From Kineosphaera sp032229625 (lineage in GTDB: Bacteria > Actinomycetota > Actinomycetes > Actinomycetales > Dermatophilaceae): DNA of 8,030 bases. Below the pieces are notes generated by a model. That model saw only the letters and a program-made list of their open reading frames with translations, was not told where the DNA came from and did not search any database. Positions 1-6,200 of this stretch are shown here, one piece after another (within the stretch, counting starts at the first letter, position 1; every line of letters starts with the position of its first letter). The translations under genes were made by a program, and so were the position numbers. The DNA is taken from contig JAVTVZ010000138.1 of assembly GCA_032229625.1 (NCBI GenBank), forward strand, positions 1-8,030, written 5' to 3'.

Positions 1-1
1 G

Positions 2-74
2 TGCCCCCGGCAGGATTCGAACCTGCGACACCCGCTTTAGGAGAGCGGTGCTCTATCCCCTGAGCTACGAGGGC
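2..74 (-). tRNA. tRNA-Arg (anticodon CCU, codon AGG)
   Basis: Read on the minus strand, the 73 bases fold as a complete cloverleaf. The acceptor stem GCCCTCG pairs with CGGGGGC (one T-G pair), U8 and A9 are in place, the D arm is AGCTCAGGGGATAGAGC, and the T arm contains GGTTCGAATCC. The anticodon stem CCGCT/AGCGG encloses the 7-base loop CTCCTAA, giving anticodon CCT and hence arginine for AGG. The discriminator base is A at position 2; the only further base in the window is C, so whether CCA is encoded cannot be seen. AGG is a rare codon in such GC-rich genomes, so this is a minor isoacceptor. The 3' end points out of the window, so any element integrated at this tRNA would lie beyond position 1. 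Confidence 0.96.
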
Positions 75-86
75 GGGGCGTGGATC

Positions 87-92
87 AGCCTA
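87..92 (-). promoter_or_regulatory. Candidate -10 box of the tRNA-Arg promoter
   Basis: On the minus strand the hexamer TAGGCT fits the actinobacterial TANNNT -10 consensus. It lies 12 nt before the first base of the tRNA, which would place the transcription start about 5-6 nt upstream of the mature 5' end, a usual distance for tRNA genes. No convincing -35 box is seen at 16-19 bp; a TGGACT-like hexamer at 114-119 is spaced too far (21 bp). Seen: hexamer and spacing. Inferred: promoter function. Confidence 0.4.
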
Positions 93-128
93 ACCCGGGT
101 GTCCGGGCCGGGGAGTCCACGTGCCTGG

Positions 129-144
129 CGGGCGGGGCCGCCCG
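129..144 (-). terminator. Possible GC hairpin terminator after the MinD-like gene
   Basis: A 7-bp inverted repeat (CGGGCGG/CCGCCCG around GG) begins 3 nt beyond the stop codon of the minus-strand ATPase gene. A second, smaller hairpin (CCCGG-N4-CCGGG, 94-107) follows and is trailed by TTAGG on the minus strand. Neither has a real U-tract, so intrinsic termination is only plausible. In DNA this rich in G and C, chance inverted repeats are common. Confidence 0.25.
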
Positions 145-146
145 GG

Positions 147-1238
147 TCAGACCCGCTGGGTCGCCTGGTCGGAGCTGTCGGAGCTGTCGGAGCTGTCGAC
201 GTGGCGGTCGGTGCCGCGGCGCAGGCGCTCGGCGCGGGCGTAGGCGTCCTGCGACGCCGGGCGGTCGACGACGACCGGGGCGCCGGTCTCCTTGCCTGCG
301 GCCAGGGCGCCGCCGAGCACGATCTCGCTCTTGGCCTTCTGCGCGATCTCGTGGTGCGGCCGGTCGAAGCGCCGCGTGATGGCCTCGCCGATGTCGAGGA
401 ACGCCTCGCGCGTGTGCGGGCGCAGCAGGTCCCAGTCGAAGGTGCCGCCGTCGGCCATGTGCGGGTCCGCCGGCACGACGACGAGGTCTGCGGCCTTGCC
501 GAGGTGCTCGAGCACGGCCTGCTTGTCGACGCTGCGGCTGACGATGTCCTTGGCGGTGAGCACGCAGATGCTCGTGCGCGCCAGGTGCTCGAAGCCGTTG
601 TTCTCCAGCCAGTCGATCGTCTCCGCCGCGCGCCGCGCACCCGTCACCGACCACGCCGCCGGCACGACGACGGTCGTCGCGTACTTCAGGATCCCGCGCA
701 TCAGCGGGTGTGTCACGCCGGTGCCGCAGTCGACCTGCACATACGAGTAGTAGCGCTGCACGACCCCGAGGATCCGCTCGAAATCGTCCGAGCTCAGCGA
801 GTCACCGAGCACCGGGTTCGGCTCGCCGGGCAGCACCGTCAGACGCCCCGCCGTCACAGTGAACTGCGACAGGTCCTCCAGCGACTCGATCCGCTCCACG
901 TTGCGCGACAGCGCGGTGATCCCCGCGAGCTGCCGCCCGACGAGCCGCTCCGCGAGGTCCCCCGCGTCCGGGTTCGCGTCGATCGCGAAGACCGGGTCGG
1001 GCCGCAGGTCCGCCAGCGCCACCGACGTCGCCGCCGTCGTCGACGTCTTGCTCACCCCGCCCTTGAGGCAGAAGAACGCCGTCACGTGCTTGCCCCGCAG
1101 CTGCGTCGCGATCTGGGCCTCGCGGTCGCGGTGCCGCTGCTCCTTCTCACTCGGCCCCGGATTCCACAGCCCCGCCGTCGCCGAGTAGGCCAGCGAGCGC
1201 CACCCCATCCGCGGTCGGGTGCGACGCGGCCGCACCAT
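147..1238 (-). CDS. MinD/ParA-type deviant Walker-A ATPase
   Basis: Predicted cytoplasmic SIMIBI-class ATPase of the MinD/ParA superfamily, 363 residues from the chosen start. The deviant Walker A reads LKGGVSKTST, with both the signature lysine (two residues into KGG) and the P-loop lysine present. It is followed by IDANPDAGDLAERL (switch I region) and VQVDCGTG (Walker B-like, compare VDLGTG). The N-terminal stretch GWRSLAY...NPGPSEKE resembles the conserved leader of MinD-like proteins encoded near actinobacterial ESX loci (EspI relatives). No amphipathic C-terminal membrane-targeting helix is evident; the end is an acidic DSSDSSDSSD repeat. Start choice: ATG at 1238 has GGAGGG 4 nt upstream (GGAGG at 5 nt). 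In-frame ATGs at 1292, 1313 and 1385 have no good ribosome-binding site but would give 381, 388 and 412 residues. The family takes part in positioning or ATP-driven assembly; substrate and partners here are unknown. It is transcribed toward the tRNA and divergently from the glycosidase gene. Confidence 0.85.
   Translation of the reverse strand: MVRPRRTRPRMGWRSLAYSATAGLWNPGPSEKEQRHRDREAQIATQLRGKHVTAFFCLKGGVSKTSTTAATSVALADLRPDPVFAIDANPDAGDLAERLVGRQLAGITALSRNVERIESLEDLSQFTVTAGRLTVLPGEPNPVLGDSLSSDDFERILGVVQRYYSYVQVDCGTGVTHPLMRGILKYATTVVVPAAWSVTGARRAAETIDWLENNGFEHLARTSICVLTAKDIVSRSVDKQAVLEHLGKAADLVVVPADPHMADGGTFDWDLLRPHTREAFLDIGEAITRRFDRPHHEIAQKAKSEIVLGGALAAGKETGAPVVVDRPASQDAYARAERLRRGTDRHVDSSDSSDSSDQATQRV
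171..197. repeat. Three perfect 9-bp tandem copies within the MinD-like gene
   Basis: The unit GGAGCTGTC occurs three times head to tail. On the coding (minus) strand it yields the SSD-repeating acidic-serine tract just before the C-terminus of the ATPase. The length is a multiple of three, so copy-number change would alter the tail without shifting the frame. Confidence 0.9.
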
Positions 1239-1241
1239 CGG

Positions 1242-1259
1242 ACCCTCCGCCGGGAGGGT
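1242..1259 (-). promoter_or_regulatory. Hairpin enclosing the Shine-Dalgarno of the MinD-like gene
   Basis: A perfect 7-bp inverted repeat, ACCCTCC/GGAGGGT with a 4-base loop. On the minus-strand transcript the 3' arm contains GGAGGG, which is the ribosome-binding site for the ATG at 1238. If translation starts there, the hairpin would mask the site and could regulate initiation. If translation starts further upstream, the same bases are simply coding. The structure is seen; the role is inferred. Confidence 0.45.
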
Positions 1260-1312
1260 GTGGATGGAGCTGCGCTGATCGGCGTCATTCATGACCGCGA
1301 GGGGACCCTTCA

Positions 1313-1318
1313 TGTCAA
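1313..1318 (-). promoter_or_regulatory. Candidate -35 box (TTGACA) for the MinD-like gene
   Basis: A consensus TTGACA lies on the minus strand. The spacing region that follows offers only weak -10 candidates near 1289-1295 (TCATGA or ATGAAT), which keeps confidence low. If used, transcription would start around 1280-1285, after the ATGs at 1313 and 1292, and would leave a leader of about 45 nt carrying the masked ribosome-binding site of the ATG at 1238. This would agree with the chosen start. Confidence 0.25.
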
Positions 1319-1388
1319 GCGGTAAAGGTGGTTCGGGCACATAGGTTTCCGGGCGCGAACACGGCGCGTCAACTCGCCGCCGCACGAA

Positions 1389-1419
1389 TGTCCAACAGAC
1401 GAGCTGGACACGTGTCCAA
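1389..1419. promoter_or_regulatory. Candidate operator: TGGACACGTGTCCA palindrome with repeated half-sites
   Basis: Positions 1405-1418 form a perfect 14-bp palindrome. The half-site TGTCCAA appears twice in the same orientation, at 1389-1395 and 1413-1419, exactly 24 bp apart, and TGGACA (1405-1410) is its inverted copy. This three-half-site arrangement between two divergent genes is typical of a dimeric regulator's binding region. The regulator is not in the window, and I do not recognise the motif as that of a named family. Confidence 0.45.
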
Positions 1420-1443
1420 TGTGCGGTGCCGCGCGTCCCCGTC

Positions 1444-1467
1444 CCGGGGCGCCCACCTGCGCCCCGG
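1444..1467. repeat. 9-bp perfect inverted repeat (hairpin)
   Basis: CCGGGGCGC pairs perfectly with GCGCCCCGG around the 6-base loop CCACCT. On the plus strand it is followed by TTCGCTT, which resembles a weak terminator tail, but there is no plus-strand gene upstream to terminate. It might insulate the divergent transcripts or be an operator. The repeat is certain; its function is not. Confidence 0.6.
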
Positions 1468-1473
1468 TTCGCT

Positions 1474-1479
1474 TACGGT
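1474..1479 (+). promoter_or_regulatory. Weak candidate -10 box upstream of the glycosidase gene
   Basis: TACGGT fits the actinobacterial TANNNT -10 pattern. No TTGAC-like -35 lies at the right spacing; that interval is occupied by the hairpin at 1444-1467. If real, it would give a leader of roughly 220 nt containing the structured elements described below. Hexamers of this kind occur often by chance. Confidence 0.2.
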
Positions 1480-1512
1480 GGCTCGGGGTCAGTGAGTCAC
1501 CGGGCCCCACAG

Positions 1513-1544
1513 CGCGGACCGCGCCGACGTCGGCGAGGTCCGTG
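1513..1544. repeat. Near-perfect long palindrome
   Basis: The centre CGCCGACGTCGGCG (1522-1535) is a perfect 14-bp palindrome. It is extended after a single G/A mismatch by CGGACC (1515-1520) facing GGTCCG (1537-1542), then by one G-T and one C-G pair. Fifteen of sixteen positions per arm can pair if the wobble is counted. It is either a double-stranded operator or a cruciform/RNA hairpin with a small loop. Confidence 0.55.
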
Positions 1545-1608
1545 ATCAGGGCCGCGGACCGGCGACCGGGATCGCAGGAGCCGGCCCACGACCCAGCACG
1601 ACCGTCGC

Positions 1609-1652
1609 CCCCGCAGGGACCGCGGGGCCGACCCAGGGTCGCTACGGCGACC
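1609..1652 (+). promoter_or_regulatory. Two adjacent RNA hairpins in the leader, one with a UACG tetraloop
   Basis: Hairpin one: CCCCGC (1609-1614) pairs with GCGGGG (1622-1627) around a 7-base loop. Hairpin two: GGTCGC (1637-1642) pairs with GCGACC (1647-1652) around TACG. This gives a C(UACG)G cap, a member of the exceptionally stable UNCG tetraloop family when transcribed from the plus strand. They end 38 nt before the GGAGA ribosome-binding site. They suggest a folded 5' leader; no known riboswitch consensus was recognised. Confidence 0.4.
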
Positions 1653-1705
1653 GCCCGCAGACGCCACGACGCCGACAGGCGCGACGACACGGAGACGACA
1701 TACGC

Positions 1706-3106
1706 ATGGGCGCGACACAGATGGATCAGGACGGGACCCGGGGGATCGAGGGGGCGCGCAGCGGCGGCCCGACGCACGCCGGCCGCAGGGATCGCCGACC
1801 GCTGCGGATCGCTCTCGCCGCCGGTATGGGGCTGGCCGTCGCCGGTCCCATCGCCCCGGCGCTCGCCGCCCCGGTGCCCGCGACACCCGCTGCGGGTGAG
1901 TCCGCCGCGGTCGGAGCCGCTGCGACACCCGCAGCCGTCCGCGCTCCCGCGGCCCTGCCGGTCGGCGACCGCGACCTGCCGGAGCGACGCACCCAGGCGC
2001 GCGTCGCCGCCGGCGTCGTGCGCACCACGATCGTGCGCGGCGACAAGAACGCCTCGGCCTCCCGCATCAACGTCACGACCCGCGGCCCGTGGCGCATCAA
2101 CGCCGTCGCCATCGACCCCAAGCGCACCGACCTGCGCCTGCGGGCCGTCTCCGGTGACACCCTCATGGCGCCCTCGACGACGACCGACATCGCCCTGTGG
2201 TCCCGCGCCCGCGTCGCCATCAACGCCAGCTACTTCAACATCCACGGCCCCAGCGCCTACCGCGGCGGCCCGGTGGGCCTGACCGTCTCCGGCGGCACCG
2301 TCATGAGCGAGCAGACCGGCACGGCCGCCGAGCAGAACGTGCTCATCGACGCCGCCACCGGCCGCCTGCGCATGGGCCGCTTCGTCTGGAAGGGGTATGT
2401 CGAGAACACCGCCACCGGCAAGCGCCGCACCCTCGCCGGGGTCAACCGCCTGCCGCGCGTGCCGGCGGCCTGCGCCACCACCGACGACCCGCAGGGCTGC
2501 GCCGCCTCCCAGGGCGAGCTCGTGCGCTTCTCGCCGCGCTTCTCCACCTCGACCCCCACCGGCGCCGGCGCCGAAGCCGTCTACGGGCCCGACGGGTGCC
2601 TCGTGCGGGTCGCCGAGAGTCGCGGCACCAAGCTGACCGCCGCGCAATTCTCCGTACAGGGCACCGGCGACCGGGCCGCCCAGATCCTGCGCGAGGCCCA
2701 CTCCGGCTGCGTCAGACTCGACGAGAAGGTCGTCGACGCCGACGGCGACACGCTCGCCCTGCGGCGCGACACCTCCGGCGTCACCGGCCGATACTCCCTC
2801 GTGCGCGACGGGCGGATCGTCGCGCCCACCGGCACGGGCGTGCTCGCCGGCCGCAACCCCCGCTCGCTCATCGGCCGCACCGCGGACGGCCGCGTCATGC
2901 TCGTCACCATCGACGGCCGCTCCGTCACCAGCGTCGGCACGACCCTGCCCGAGACCGCCAAGATCGCCCGCAGCCTCGGCCTCGTCGACGCCGTCAACCT
3001 CGACGGCGGCGGCTCGACGACCATGGTCATCGACGGCAAGGTCGTCAACCGCGTCTCCGGCGCCGGTCAGCGCCTCGTCAGCGACGCCATCGTCCTGGCC
3101 CGCTGA
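1706..3106 (+). CDS. Secreted phosphodiester glycosidase family protein (NAGPA-like)
   Basis: 466 residues. A long basic N-region (RRDRR at 27-31), a hydrophobic core (about 35-50) and PALA|AP around residue 54 indicate a Sec-type signal peptide; no lipobox is present, so the mature protein is probably released or wall-associated. The mature part matches the NAGPA/phosphodiester glycosidase domain, named after the mammalian uncovering enzyme that removes GlcNAc from a phosphodiester. Matching blocks are NASYFN at 173-178, GRNPRSLIGRT at 382-392, then GRVMLVTIDGRS, and the hallmark NLDGGGSTTM at 431-440 with VVNRVS after it. Four cysteines (256, 265, 298, 335) lie in a central insertion and could form disulfides. 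Bacterial members are thought to act on cell-envelope glycoconjugates, but the substrate here is unknown. Start: ATG with GGAGA at 1691-1695, spacing 10. The stop is followed directly by a hairpin cut by the assembly gap. Confidence 0.9.
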   Translation: MGATQMDQDGTRGIEGARSGGPTHAGRRDRRPLRIALAAGMGLAVAGPIAPALAAPVPATPAAGESAAVGAAATPAAVRAPAALPVGDRDLPERRTQARVAAGVVRTTIVRGDKNASASRINVTTRGPWRINAVAIDPKRTDLRLRAVSGDTLMAPSTTTDIALWSRARVAINASYFNIHGPSAYRGGPVGLTVSGGTVMSEQTGTAAEQNVLIDAATGRLRMGRFVWKGYVENTATGKRRTLAGVNRLPRVPAACATTDDPQGCAASQGELVRFSPRFSTSTPTGAGAEAVYGPDGCLVRVAESRGTKLTAAQFSVQGTGDRAAQILREAHSGCVRLDEKVVDADGDTLALRRDTSGVTGRYSLVRDGRIVAPTGTGVLAGRNPRSLIGRTADGRVMLVTIDGRSVTSVGTTLPETAKIARSLGLVDAVNLDGGGSTTMVIDGKVVNRVSGAGQRLVSDAIVLAR

Positions 3107-3107
3107 G

Positions 3108-3122
3108 CCCGGGCACTCCGGG
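3108..3122 (+). terminator. Partial hairpin terminator truncated by the assembly gap
   Basis: CCCGG and CCGGG pair across a 5-base loop, starting one base after the glycosidase stop codon. The right arm is the last sequence before the N block, so any further pairing and a trailing T-run cannot be seen. The position directly after a stop codon fits an intrinsic terminator. Confidence 0.4.
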
Positions 3123-3222
3123 NNNNNNNNNNNNNNNNNNNNNNNNNNNNNNNNNNNNNNNNNNNNNNNNNNNNNNNNNNNNNNNNNNNNNNNNNNNNNN
3201 NNNNNNNNNNNNNNNNNNNNNN
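3123..3222. other. Assembly gap of exactly 100 N
   Basis: One hundred consecutive N. This is the conventional placeholder for a scaffold gap of unknown size, so the real distance, and any gene lost between the glycosidase and the helicase-like gene, is unknown. Open frames that run through it are not meaningful. Confidence 0.99.
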
Positions 3223-3242
3223 GGCGGCGCGCAGGAGCCGCC
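3223..3242. repeat. Inverted repeat at the right edge of the gap
   Basis: GGCGGC (3223-3228) and GCCGCC (3237-3242) can pair around an 8-base loop, directly after the N block. Together with the half hairpin on the other side it shows that both contig ends are self-complementary GC-rich sequence. Confidence 0.5.
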
Positions 3243-3281
3243 GCCGGTGGGCGCATCCCGGGCGGGTGTGCGCGGCGACGA

Positions 3282-3287
3282 TAAGCT
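3282..3287 (+). promoter_or_regulatory. -10 box (TAAGCT) of a probable leaderless transcript
   Basis: TAAGCT fits the actinobacterial TANNNT -10 consensus and ends exactly 6 nt before the GTG at 3294. That spacing would put the transcription start on the first base of the start codon. The bases between and before contain no Shine-Dalgarno sequence, and no clear -35 box is seen. Leaderless genes with this arrangement are common in Actinobacteria. The hexamer and spacing are seen; leaderless use is inferred. Confidence 0.5.
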
Positions 3288-3293
3288 GCGGCG

Positions 3294-6200
3294 GTGAGTT
3301 CTGTGTCGCCGCGTCAACGAGCCGAATCGTCCCCGCCGCCGGCTCCCGGGGCGACCTCGCAGGTCCCGGGCCCGGGCGGCCCCGACGGTGCCGCCCAGGA
3401 CTCGACCCCGGGAGCGGCAGGCGGTGCGAACGCGAGCCCGGCCCCGACCCACGCCCCCGAGCCGCCGGAGCACGTGCTGCGCGCGCTGCAGGGCTGGCAG
3501 CGGCGTCTCGTCGACGCGGGCGGGCCCAACACGCTGCTGTGGTTCGACGACGTGCCCGCGGGCACCCTCGACCTGACGACCGCCCACCCCGGAGGGGTGT
3601 CGATGCTCATGGCCGGCCGCGCGACGCGGCTGTCCGACCTGGTCCGCGAGCCGAGCGCCTTCGCCGAGGCGCACCGGCGGGCCGAGGCGATCCGCCACAA
3701 GACCGTCGAGCTCGCCCAGGAGCGCGGCCTGTCCGCCGGCTTCATGGCGATCGGCATGGCGACCTGGGAGGCCCCCGGCGCCCGCCGGGCACCGCTGGCG
3801 CCCGTGCTGCTGCGCGGTTGCAGCCTCACCCCGACCGACCCGAGCATGCGCGACTACGACATCGACCTGTCGCCCGCGGTCGAGATCAACCCGGTGCTCG
3901 TGCATTACCTCGCCTCCGAGCAGGGCATCGACATCGACCCCGAGGCGGTCGCGGCCCTCGCGCACTCGGCCCGCCGCTTCGACCCGCTGCCCGTCTTCCG
4001 CGAGCTCACCCGCATGTGCCGGGGCGTGCCCGGCTTCCGCATCGCCGACCGCAAGATCGTCGCGCCCTTCTCCTACGCCAAGCTGCCGCTCGTCGCCGAC
4101 CTCGTCGCCCACGGGCCGACGCTCGCCGCGAGTCCCCTGGTCGGGCGGCTCGCCGACGCCGCCCGCGCCGACGAGATGGGCACGCCGATCGCGCCCGCGG
4201 TCGACGCCCCGCGCGCGGCCACCGCAGCCCAGGACGGCGCGCAGGACCTGCTCGTCCTGGGCACCGACGCGGCGCAGCGCGAGGTCGTCGCGGCCGTGCG
4301 CGCCGGGCGCGACGTCGCGCTCGACGCGCCCGCGGGCACCGGCGCCACCCAGACCGTCGCGGCGACCGTGGCCGCGCTCGTCGGCGACGGCAAGCGCGTG
4401 CTCGTCGTCTCCGAGGCCGCCACCCCCCTGGACGACCTCACGACACGGCTCACCGACGTCGGCCTCGACCGCATCCTCGCGCGCGTCGGCGAGGGCGGGC
4501 TCGACCGGGGCCAACTCGCCGCCGCCGTGCGCGAATCCGTCGAACTCGTCGCCGGCCGACCCGGCCGCGACCCGGACGCCACCGAGGTCGTCGAGGGCCT
4601 GTATGCCCGCCGCGACCGCCTCGACGCCCACCGCCACGCCCTGCACTCGCGGCGCGAGCCGTGGGGCGTCAGCGTCTTCGACGGCCTCGCCGCCCTCGCC
4701 CGGCTCACCCGGCCGCGGCGCCCTCCGACCTCCCGGGTCCGCCTCGACGGCGACGTGCTGCGGCGCCTCGACGTGCCGCGGATGCATCGGGTCAGCGAGC
4801 TGCTGACCGCCGCCGCCGCCGCGGGTGCGTGGTCCGAGGAGCGCCGCAAGGACCCGTGGGCGGCAGCCCGCATCACCGACGAGACCGCTCGCGCGCGGGC
4901 CGCCGAGCTGACCCACGACTTCGCCCACGGTCGCCTCGACGACGACCGCGCCGCTCTCGATGAGCTGCTCACCTCGTGCGGGCTCGCGCCCGCGCAGGTC
5001 CCCGGCGACTGGGCCGTCGGCATCACCCTGCTCGAAGGGGTCCGCGACACCCTGCGGGTGCTGCACCCGGAGGTCTTCGGCGTCGGGCTCGTGCCGTTCC
5101 TCGGCGCGACCGGCGACGCGGACTACCGGCGCGACAACGACCTCCGGCAGTCGTGGTGGGCGCGGATGCGGCTGCGGCGGCGCACCCGAGACTTCGTGCG
5201 CGACGGCGCCGCCATCGACGATCTGCACGCCGCCCTGTCCCGCGCGCACAGCCAGACCGTCACGTGGCGACGGCTCTCCGGCGGGTCCAGCACGCCGCGT
5301 GTCCCTGCCGGCCTGGAGGCCGCGCGGAGCCGATGGGACGCCCTCGACGCCGACCTCACGTGGCTCGCGCAGCGGCTCACCCCGACCGACGAGGGCGGCG
5401 ACCTGCACGGCACGCAGGTGCCGGACCTGCGCGGTCGGCTCGCCCGGCTCGCTGGCCGCGGCGACCGCCTCGACGTGCTGCCGCGGGTCGTGCCGCTGCT
5501 CGACGAGATCGGCGCGATGGGCCTGGGCCCGCTCGCCGACGACCTCGCCACCCGCCGCGTCGCCGGCGAATTCGTCGCCGCAGAGATGGAATTCGTGTGG
5601 TGGCGCTCCGTGCTCGACGAGGTGGCCCGCGCCGACGAGGTGATCGGGGGCCACGACGCCGCCGCCCTGCGCCGCGACGTCGGTGATTACGCGACCCTCG
5701 ACGCCGCGTGCCAGCGCGCCGGCGTCGACGTCACCCTCTCCCGCCACGCCCGCGGCATCCAGGCGGCGCTGACCGCGCACCGCGACCAGCTGCGGCTCGT
5801 GCACTCCGAGGCGTCCCGCGGCGGCGGCTACCTGCCCGTCGACCGGCTCGTGCAGGCCGCCGGCGACCTCGTCCTCGCGGCCCGGCCCGTCTGGCTGCTC
5901 AGCCCCCTCGTCGTCGCGTCCGCCCTGCCGCCGGAGCCGCTCTTCGACGTCGTCGTCGTCCAGGACGCCGGCCGGCTCGACCCGGCCCACGTCGTGTCGG
6001 CCTTCGCCCGCGCCCGCCAGGTGCTGCTCGTCGGCGACTCCCGCCAGCAGCTGCCGCGGCCCTTCACCACGAGCGTCCCCCGCCCCGGCCAGGACCGCCC
6101 CGCCGCCTCGGGTCCGTCGCTGCTCGACGTCCTGCGACCGGCGCTGACCGCGCGGGAGCTGCGCCACCACTACCGCAGCTATGACGAGCGGCTCGTCGAC

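Larger units (their letters stand above)
1386..1705. other. Intergenic region between divergent genes, rich in inverted repeats
   Basis: No convincing gene is present in this stretch of 320 bp (467 bp if the downstream ATPase start at 1238 is right). Open frames here are shadows with arginine/proline-rich translations. It holds, in order: a palindrome with flanking half-sites (1389-1419), a 9-bp-stem hairpin (1444-1467), a TACGGT -10-like box (1474-1479), a near-perfect palindrome of about 30 bp (1513-1544), a 6-bp-stem hairpin (1609-1627), a UACG-capped hairpin (1637-1652), and a GGAGA ribosome-binding site (1691-1695). The layout fits a divergent control region followed by a structured leader for the glycosidase gene. 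Confidence 0.6.

Noticed and set aside
2..74. Integration (att) site of a mobile element at the tRNA
   Set aside because: The tRNA 3' end faces out of the window, and no integrase gene or repeated tRNA fragment is present inside it.
48..1325. Plus-strand frame of 425 residues opposite the MinD-like gene, starting inside the tRNA
   Set aside because: The minus-strand frame has clear Walker motifs; this one is an Arg/Val-rich shadow and begins within a tRNA gene.
1361..1372. TTGACG as -35 box of the MinD-like gene
   Set aside because: The nearest acceptable -10 (TATGTG at 1338-1343) is 23 bp away, too far for a standard promoter.
147..1385. A type VII secretion locus suggested by the MinD-like protein
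   Set aside because: No WXG100, EccB-E, FtsK/SpoIIIE-type or mycosin gene is visible; the ATPase alone does not establish such a locus.
1480..1705. c-di-AMP (ydaO-type) riboswitch ahead of a cell-envelope gene
   Set aside because: GCAGGAGCCGG...GACCCA loosely recalls part of the ydaO core, but the GGGGTGAA and CAGCTAACC-like segments I would expect are missing.
1419..2282. Plus-strand frame covering the intergenic region and the start of the glycosidase
   Set aside because: Low-complexity Pro/Arg/Ser translation; it overlaps the glycosidase in another frame, and the latter has a signal peptide and family motifs.
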